From Coprobacillus sp. CAG:605 (lineage in GTDB: Bacteria; Bacillota_I; Bacilli_A; RF39; UBA660), in assembly GCA_000433255.1 (NCBI GenBank), contig HF998244.1, positions 1 through 44,161 on the forward strand: a DNA stretch of 44,161 nt, read 5' to 3'. The stretch's first letter is position 1. Each line of letters opens with the position of its first letter. Positions 40,562 to 44,161 of this stretch are shown in pieces. The translations under genes were made by a program, and so were the position numbers. The notes beneath the pieces were generated by a model. The model did not search any database and had not been told where the DNA came from. It worked only from the letters and a program-made list of their open reading frames with translations.

Positions 40562-41626
40562 CTACAATTCATTAATTTTTTCTTCATTTATTAAAGCCTT
40601 ATACGCATTTATCCCTAAAGATTCCATTTCAAACTCTCCTGGATATAAATGAACCGGCGCAATAAACGATACTCTTCTCGTAATTTCATCCATTAAATAC
40701 TTCGAATTAGCTATTCCTCCTGTAATTAAAATAGCATCAACTTTACCACAAACAACACTTGCCATCGCCGCAATTTCTTTTGCCGTTTGATAACACATCG
40801 CATCCAAAGCATTTTTACATTCTAAATCATTCTCTTCTAAAGCTTTCTTTTGAATTAACTCAACATCTGTTTCACCAACATAGCTCATTAATCCACCTAA
40901 CCCTTTAATCTTTCGACGCATTTCTTTATAAGAATACTTACCACTATAACACATATCAATTAAAGCTCCTACAGGTAAACCACAAGACCTATCAGTTGAA
41001 AAAGGTCCATCACCATCTAACCCATTATTACCATCTATTAATCTACCATGATGATGTATTGCCACTGAAGTTCCTCCACCCATATGACAAACGACTAAAT
41101 TTAAATCTTCATATTTACGATTTATATCTTTCGCATACTTTTTAGCAACTGCTTTATGATTTAATACATGAAATCTTGATACTCTTTCTATTTCTTTTAA
41201 ACCAGAATATCTTGCTAAAGGCTCAAACTCATCAGTACAAGCCGTATCTACAGTCAAAGGAATAGGTCCTTCTTTTGCATATATACTTGCTAACAATATT
41301 CCTAAATCTGAAACATGATTACCATACTTCATACTTCTAGATTCATCTAACATCTTTTGATTAATTAAATAAACCCCACTCTTTAATGGTTCTGTATGCC
41401 CACCACGAGACACAATCGCATCAAGTTCACTTACAACAATATTATGTTCCATCATAAACTTATCTATGGCATCTTTACGATAACTCTCCTGTTCCCAAAT
41501 ACTATTAAATTGTTTTATCTCTTCTGCCTTATGTTTTAAAGTCTCTTTAAATATACATTTATCATCTTCAAAATAAGCAAGCTTAGTTGAAGTTGACCCT
41601 AAATTAATAACAAATATCTTCTTCAT
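40562..41626 (-). CDS. buk: Butyrate kinase
   Basis: A 354-aa ASKHA-fold acyl kinase that turns butyryl (or isobutyryl) phosphate and ADP into the acid and ATP. Motifs are VINLGSTSTKLAYFED at the N-terminus (phosphate 1), VSRGGHTEPLKSGVY, TVDTACTDEF, VVCHMGGGTSVAIHHHGRLI with DGDGPFSTDRSCGLP (phosphate 2 and acyl site) and ILITGGIANSKYLM. These separate it from acetate kinase. The frame extends 26 codons upstream through a non-conserved stretch; ATG 41626 has AGAGGA just before it and begins at the family's usual MKKIFVIN start. It is co-transcribed with ptb, eight bases downstream. Confidence 0.95.
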   Translation of the reverse strand: MKKIFVINLGSTSTKLAYFEDDKCIFKETLKHKAEEIKQFNSIWEQESYRKDAIDKFMMEHNIVVSELDAIVSRGGHTEPLKSGVYLINQKMLDESRSMKYGNHVSDLGILLASIYAKEGPIPLTVDTACTDEFEPLARYSGLKEIERVSRFHVLNHKAVAKKYAKDINRKYEDLNLVVCHMGGGTSVAIHHHGRLIDGNNGLDGDGPFSTDRSCGLPVGALIDMCYSGKYSYKEMRRKIKGLGGLMSYVGETDVELIQKKALEENDLECKNALDAMCYQTAKEIAAMASVVCGKVDAILITGGIANSKYLMDEITRRVSFIAPVHLYPGEFEMESLGINAYKALINEEKINEL

Positions 41627-41712
41627 AATATCCTCTTTTCTCTTAACAACATTATAACTTTTCCCAAAAGAAAAGAAAAGCATTATTGACACTTTTCTAA
41701 TCATCTCATATC

Positions 41713-42942
41713 TTATTGTTCTTTTAACATTTTAATTGTATACCTTAAAACACTTAAAATAGCACTAAAGATTAAAGTTAAAATTACTGTTGGTATAAAT
41801 ATTTGCCAGAAAGTATATGAAGTTTCTAAAGTATTCTTTCCTAAGAAAGTTAATACAAATATCGCAATTGGATAATGTAACATATAAATTTCTAAAGATA
41901 TTGAACCTAAATAAGCAAATATTTTATTCGTATACTTATTATTTAATAATTTAGTTAAATAATCTTGGCTCAATAAAGATAATGTAATTACTACTGCAAT
42001 TAATAATGCTACAGTCCATCTTTCAAGATTAAAATATGTTGGTTGATATATTGTATACCAAAGAAGTAATACACTACAAATAGTATTTAATAATGTAAGA
42101 CCAACTTTTCCTAGGTTACTAAATTTATGTTTTTTAAGTTCTTCAACTAAATAATATATTAAAACGCCACCTAGAATACCTATTAGAACAAAAACTAAGC
42201 CATTATTAAACCCTATAGTTGCCGTTGCATTTGTTGCCGAACCACCCATACCATTAGTAGAAGCAGTTTGTAGTCCAAATGTTGACCAAGCAGTTTGAGC
42301 TGCTCTAGTTCCGGTAAAGCACCACCAACCAGCAGTAAATATAACTCCGAATGGAGCAATAAATCCTGTTAGTAAGTCTTTATTCTTACATAGTAAATAG
42401 TACACAAAGTATCCGACAATAAATATTGCTGAAATAAACCAAAGTGGACCATTTAAATTAAAGAATTCATTACCCGTACTTCTTAATCCAGCCGCATGGA
42501 ATCCTAAGAATTCCCAAACACTATTAACAATCATCGTTAAAGTTTCTTGCAATCCATAGTCAGGATAATAAAATTTAGTACAGAATAATACTCCAATAAT
42601 ATATCCTAAAACCAAGGTTGGAAGTAAAGCTTTTACTCTCTTCCAAGTATAATTCCATGCTCTTCTTGAAGCACTCATTTCATTATATTCTTGGTCTTTT
42701 GACATTTTTTCATGATGTGCTGTTAAGAAATAACCTGCTGTCAAAGTAAATATTAATAACACCTCACTTGAACCAAACATCCATTTAGCTTCTGGTGTCA
42801 TAAAATATCCATTTGAACCATTACAAGTTCTAGCAATAATAAATCCTACATGGAACCCAATTATTGCTATGGCTATTATAAACCTCCACAATTCGATTGC
42901 CACATTTTTTTGTTTTGGCAAATCTTTTTTAACATTTTTCAC
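41713..42942 (-). CDS. Acyltransferase 3 family membrane protein
   Basis: A 409-aa protein with about ten membrane segments of the acyltransferase-3 (OatA/NolL/WecH) type, which moves acyl groups such as acetyl onto extracytoplasmic sugars or wall polymers. The N-terminal segment has VAIELWRFIIAIAIIGFHVG with the conserved His, followed by EVLLIFTLTAGYFL, GPLWFISAIFIVGYF near 165-180, and YLGSISLEIYMLHYPIAIFVL near the C-terminus, which are family landmarks. The acceptor is unknown. No extracytoplasmic SGNH domain is fused. The start is GTG 42942 with AGGAGG eight bases before it, and a good promoter lies directly upstream. Confidence 0.92.
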   Translation of the reverse strand: MKNVKKDLPKQKNVAIELWRFIIAIAIIGFHVGFIIARTCNGSNGYFMTPEAKWMFGSSEVLLIFTLTAGYFLTAHHEKMSKDQEYNEMSASRRAWNYTWKRVKALLPTLVLGYIIGVLFCTKFYYPDYGLQETLTMIVNSVWEFLGFHAAGLRSTGNEFFNLNGPLWFISAIFIVGYFVYYLLCKNKDLLTGFIAPFGVIFTAGWWCFTGTRAAQTAWSTFGLQTASTNGMGGSATNATATIGFNNGLVFVLIGILGGVLIYYLVEELKKHKFSNLGKVGLTLLNTICSVLLLWYTIYQPTYFNLERWTVALLIAVVITLSLLSQDYLTKLLNNKYTNKIFAYLGSISLEIYMLHYPIAIFVLTFLGKNTLETSYTFWQIFIPTVILTLIFSAILSVLRYTIKMLKEQ

Positions 42943-42967
42943 TCTTCTATCCTCCTATTCTATTTTG

Positions 42968-42996
42968 ATTATAGCATTTATTTGTTTTTATAACAA
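42968..42996 (-). promoter_or_regulatory. Promoter of the acyltransferase gene
   Basis: On the - strand TTGTTA (42991-42996), 17 bases, TATAAT (42968-42973) preceded by TGC. Confidence 0.8.
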
Positions 42997-43018
42997 TGGG
43001 ATAATTATTTGCAAAATG

Positions 43019-43041
43019 AAAAAAGTCCCAAAATACGGGAC
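43019..43041 (-). terminator. Terminator after the interrupted gene 43046-43558
   Basis: GTCCC-GTATTTT-GGGAC on the - strand followed by six T (43019-43024). Confidence 0.85.
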
Positions 43042-43045
43042 CACA

Positions 43046-43558
43046 CTACTTACTTTTAGTTAAAGTTAATTTTTTTACAGCATCCTGTTTAAAGTTTTCT
43101 TTTTGTTCTTTATCACGAATATCAAATAAACTACAAATCTTACCAACGTAATCATCATTAAACAACTCCAATAATTGTTCTTTAGTAATTTCTTCTCCTG
43201 CTATCATCTTTTCTTCACCAGGACAATAGAGAGCTTCTGATAGTATTATAAATGAAATACCCGTAAGAACCTCAAAATATTCAAAATATCCTACCTTACT
43301 CGCTTCGACTAAAATATAATCTGGAATATTATAAAATGCTCTTTCCTTACTTGAAACAGTATTATTTTCCTTATACCAATGATTATCATATGCTAAACTA
43401 TTAACATGTTTCATAAGACTAGGATATCTATCTTCATAATAATAATTCAAACTATAAACATTATGGATATTTGCAGCACTATCTTGGTCCTTTTTTTACG
43501 AATAATAATCTAAATTAAATAAATTGCTAACATCTAATTTGTAATACTTCTTTTCCAT
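43046..43558 (-). pseudogene. Hypothetical gene interrupted by an in-frame TAA at codon 21
   Basis: A strong RBS (AGAGGAG, eight bases) precedes ATG 43558. The frame reads 20 residues starting MEKKYYKLDVSNLFN, meets TAA at 43496-43498, and then continues in the same frame without another stop to 43046 (KKDQDSAANIHNVYSL, then about 134 more residues). The only start codon just after the stop is TTG 43450, with no RBS, so the long part probably is not made efficiently. The stop adjoins a run of seven A, where errors or slippage are common. I do not recognise the product: it is acidic, with a helical C-terminus (KEQKENFKQDAVKKL) and no membrane segment. Either a recent nonsense mutation or a sequencing error. 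Confidence 0.65.
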
Positions 43559-43668
43559 GACTTTTTCTCCTCTTTTCAAAATTAAGTAAGTCCTATAATA
43601 TCCTAAAAAAGCTTGAATTTCAAGAATATTTTCTTCATTTGGTCTAATAATAGATATCTAAAATCATA

Positions 43669-43689
43669 TTTTGCAGTATTTTTGCAGTA
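43669..43689 (+). repeat. Tandem TTTTGCAGTA repeat
   Basis: TTTTGCAGTA at 43669-43678 and 43680-43689. Tandem 10-mers of this kind can be recombinase binding sites; here nothing proves that. Confidence 0.4.
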
Positions 43690-43708
43690 AATTTTGGCAT
43701 TAGGCACT

Positions 43709-43730
43709 AAAAAAGCCCGAAAATACGGAC
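43709..43730 (-). terminator. Intrinsic terminator, - strand
   Basis: GTCCG-TATTTT-CGGGC on the - strand (one G-T pair) followed by six T (43709-43714). It would stop transcripts entering from the right. Confidence 0.65.
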
Positions 43731-43750
43731 TTTTTACCTCAAAAATTGGA

Positions 43751-43805
43751 GCAATGACATGGGTCATTTGCGAAAAAGTAGAAACAAGTAATTGATTAAA
43801 TCAAT
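43751..43805. promoter_or_regulatory. Inverted repeats of unknown function
   Basis: An imperfect hairpin GCAATGAC-ATGG-GTCATTTGC (43751-43771) and a perfect palindrome ATTGATT-A-AATCAAT (43791-43805). They may be operators or binding sites of an element end. Confidence 0.35.
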
Positions 43806-43840
43806 CTATTAATAGTATAGCACATATTATATATTTTAAT

Positions 43841-43902
43841 ATAAATATTTATACTAATTTAAATATATTTATATTCTTATTATATTAATTCTTTATATTA
43901 TA
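43841..43902. repeat. AT-rich direct repeat, copy 1
   Basis: 62 bases, nearly pure A/T, matching 44098-44161 with a two-base gap and few substitutions; the copies start 257 bases apart. Confidence 0.85.
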
Positions 43903-43916
43903 TTATTATATTATGT

Positions 43917-44008
43917 GTGACAAAATCATCACCCCTAGATGGACATTTTCATCACACCCTGATGGACATTTTTGTCATGTCATGATAAAATCATCACACT
44001 GTGACAAT
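43917..44008. repeat. Short repeat array resembling a transposon end
   Basis: Between the AT-rich copies, variants of one motif recur: ACAAAATCATCAC (43920-43932), ATGGACATTTTCATCACA, TGATGGACATTTTTGTCAT and ATAAAATCATCACA, with GTGACAA at each edge in inverted orientation (TGTGACAAAA at 43915, TGTGACAATT at 43999). Multiple short repeats of this type are known at the ends of some insertion sequences, for example IS21-like ones; no transposase is visible, so the assignment is weak. Confidence 0.45.
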
Positions 44009-44080
44009 TAATTCATTTATATCCTTAATAACATTTATATTTCCTGATATAATGACTTCGTTATAATCTACACCATTCAT
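43994..44080 (-). CDS. Candidate 28-aa ORF beside the repeat array
   Basis: ATG 44080 has AAAGGA seven bases upstream and encodes a 28-residue peptide beginning MNGVDYNEVIISGNIN, ending at TGA (43994-43996) inside the repeat array. The AT-rich repeat upstream could supply its promoter. It may be a leader peptide, the truncated start of a longer protein, or chance. No family recognised. Confidence 0.4.
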   Translation of the reverse strand: MNGVDYNEVIISGNINVIKDINELIVTV

Positions 44081-44097
44081 AATCAAATCCTTTCTGT

Positions 44098-44161
44098 ATA
44101 AATATTTATACTAATTTAAATTATTATTTATATTCTTGTTATATTAATTCTTTATATTATA
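44098..44161. repeat. AT-rich direct repeat, copy 2 (reaches the window edge)
   Basis: 64 bases; partner of 43841-43902. It may continue beyond the window. Confidence 0.85.

Noticed and set aside
43450..43452. TTG 43450 as the true start of the 134-aa protein
   Set aside because: It has no ribosome binding site, and the same frame extends back across one stop to an ATG with an ideal RBS.
1..44161. Mycoplasma-type code (TGA = Trp)
   Set aside because: Conserved Trp residues are TGG and genes end normally at TGA, for example at 15222-15224, so the standard code applies.
43841..44161. CRISPR array
   Set aside because: The repeats are unequal, AT-rich and not regularly spaced with unique spacers, and no cas genes are present.

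Overview
The window is very AT-rich, with a standard genetic code (TGA is used as a stop, for example where two genes overlap at 15222-15225), GGAGG-type ribosome binding sites and a typical Firmicutes/Bacilli-Mycoplasmatota gene set. The set includes a DAP-type MurE, Tex, PcrA next to LigA, TrmL, a FemX-like transferase and the Ptb/Buk pair. Together these suggest a fermentative gut Firmicute/Bacillota (possibly an uncultured RF39-like or Erysipelotrichia-like lineage). No rRNA is present, so the assignment stays approximate. Both tRNA genes are tRNA-Gly (TCC and GCC).

Region 1 (1 to about 6760) looks like part of an integrated mobilizable element. It carries a partial gene resembling the helical domain of 5-hmdU DNA kinases and a membrane-anchored protein with a PIN-like fold. 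It also carries a MobV relaxase with a block of four perfect inverted repeats upstream (candidate oriT), a large serine recombinase and a small orphan protein. The recombinase sits behind a strong promoter with a palindromic operator, a 25-codon leader ORF and a 19-bp terminator hairpin that the leader ORF overlaps, which is a classic attenuator layout. The element stops beside tRNA-Gly(TCC), and a 21-nt inverted copy of part of that tRNA lies just inside the element.

Region 2 (6769 to 34180) is mostly chromosomal housekeeping. Transcription units are tRNA-Gly, murE, tex-asnB, a glycine-rich surface protein, a CmpB-type membrane protein with a coupled phosphoesterase, ligA and the three genes behind it, pcrA-nucleotidyltransferase, trmL-zinc ribbon-UPF0316, a cyclophilin lipoprotein, a FemX-like gene, a MacB/FtsX-type ABC transporter and an Rpn-family nuclease gene. 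The most striking local structure is the leader of the glycine-rich protein (13741-13895). A 17-codon leader ORF contains a run of eight G. Loss of one G would extend it through an RBS-sequestering hairpin to a TGA that overlaps the ATG of the main gene, so it could be a phase-variable switch. The Rpn-family gene carries two separate in-frame tandem duplications.

Region 3 (34384 to 43558) is fermentative and envelope metabolism. It holds an iron-type alcohol dehydrogenase, a FIST sensor protein and an aldehyde dehydrogenase in one operon. tRNA-Gly(GCC), two small unknown genes, butyrate kinase and phosphate butyryltransferase-like genes, an acyltransferase-3 membrane protein and a gene broken by an in-frame stop follow.

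Region 4 (43559 to 44161) has no full gene. It holds tandem and inverted short repeats, a candidate 28-aa ORF and two copies of a 62-64 bp AT-rich repeat. It looks like the end of a mobile element or a duplicated leader region cut by the window edge.
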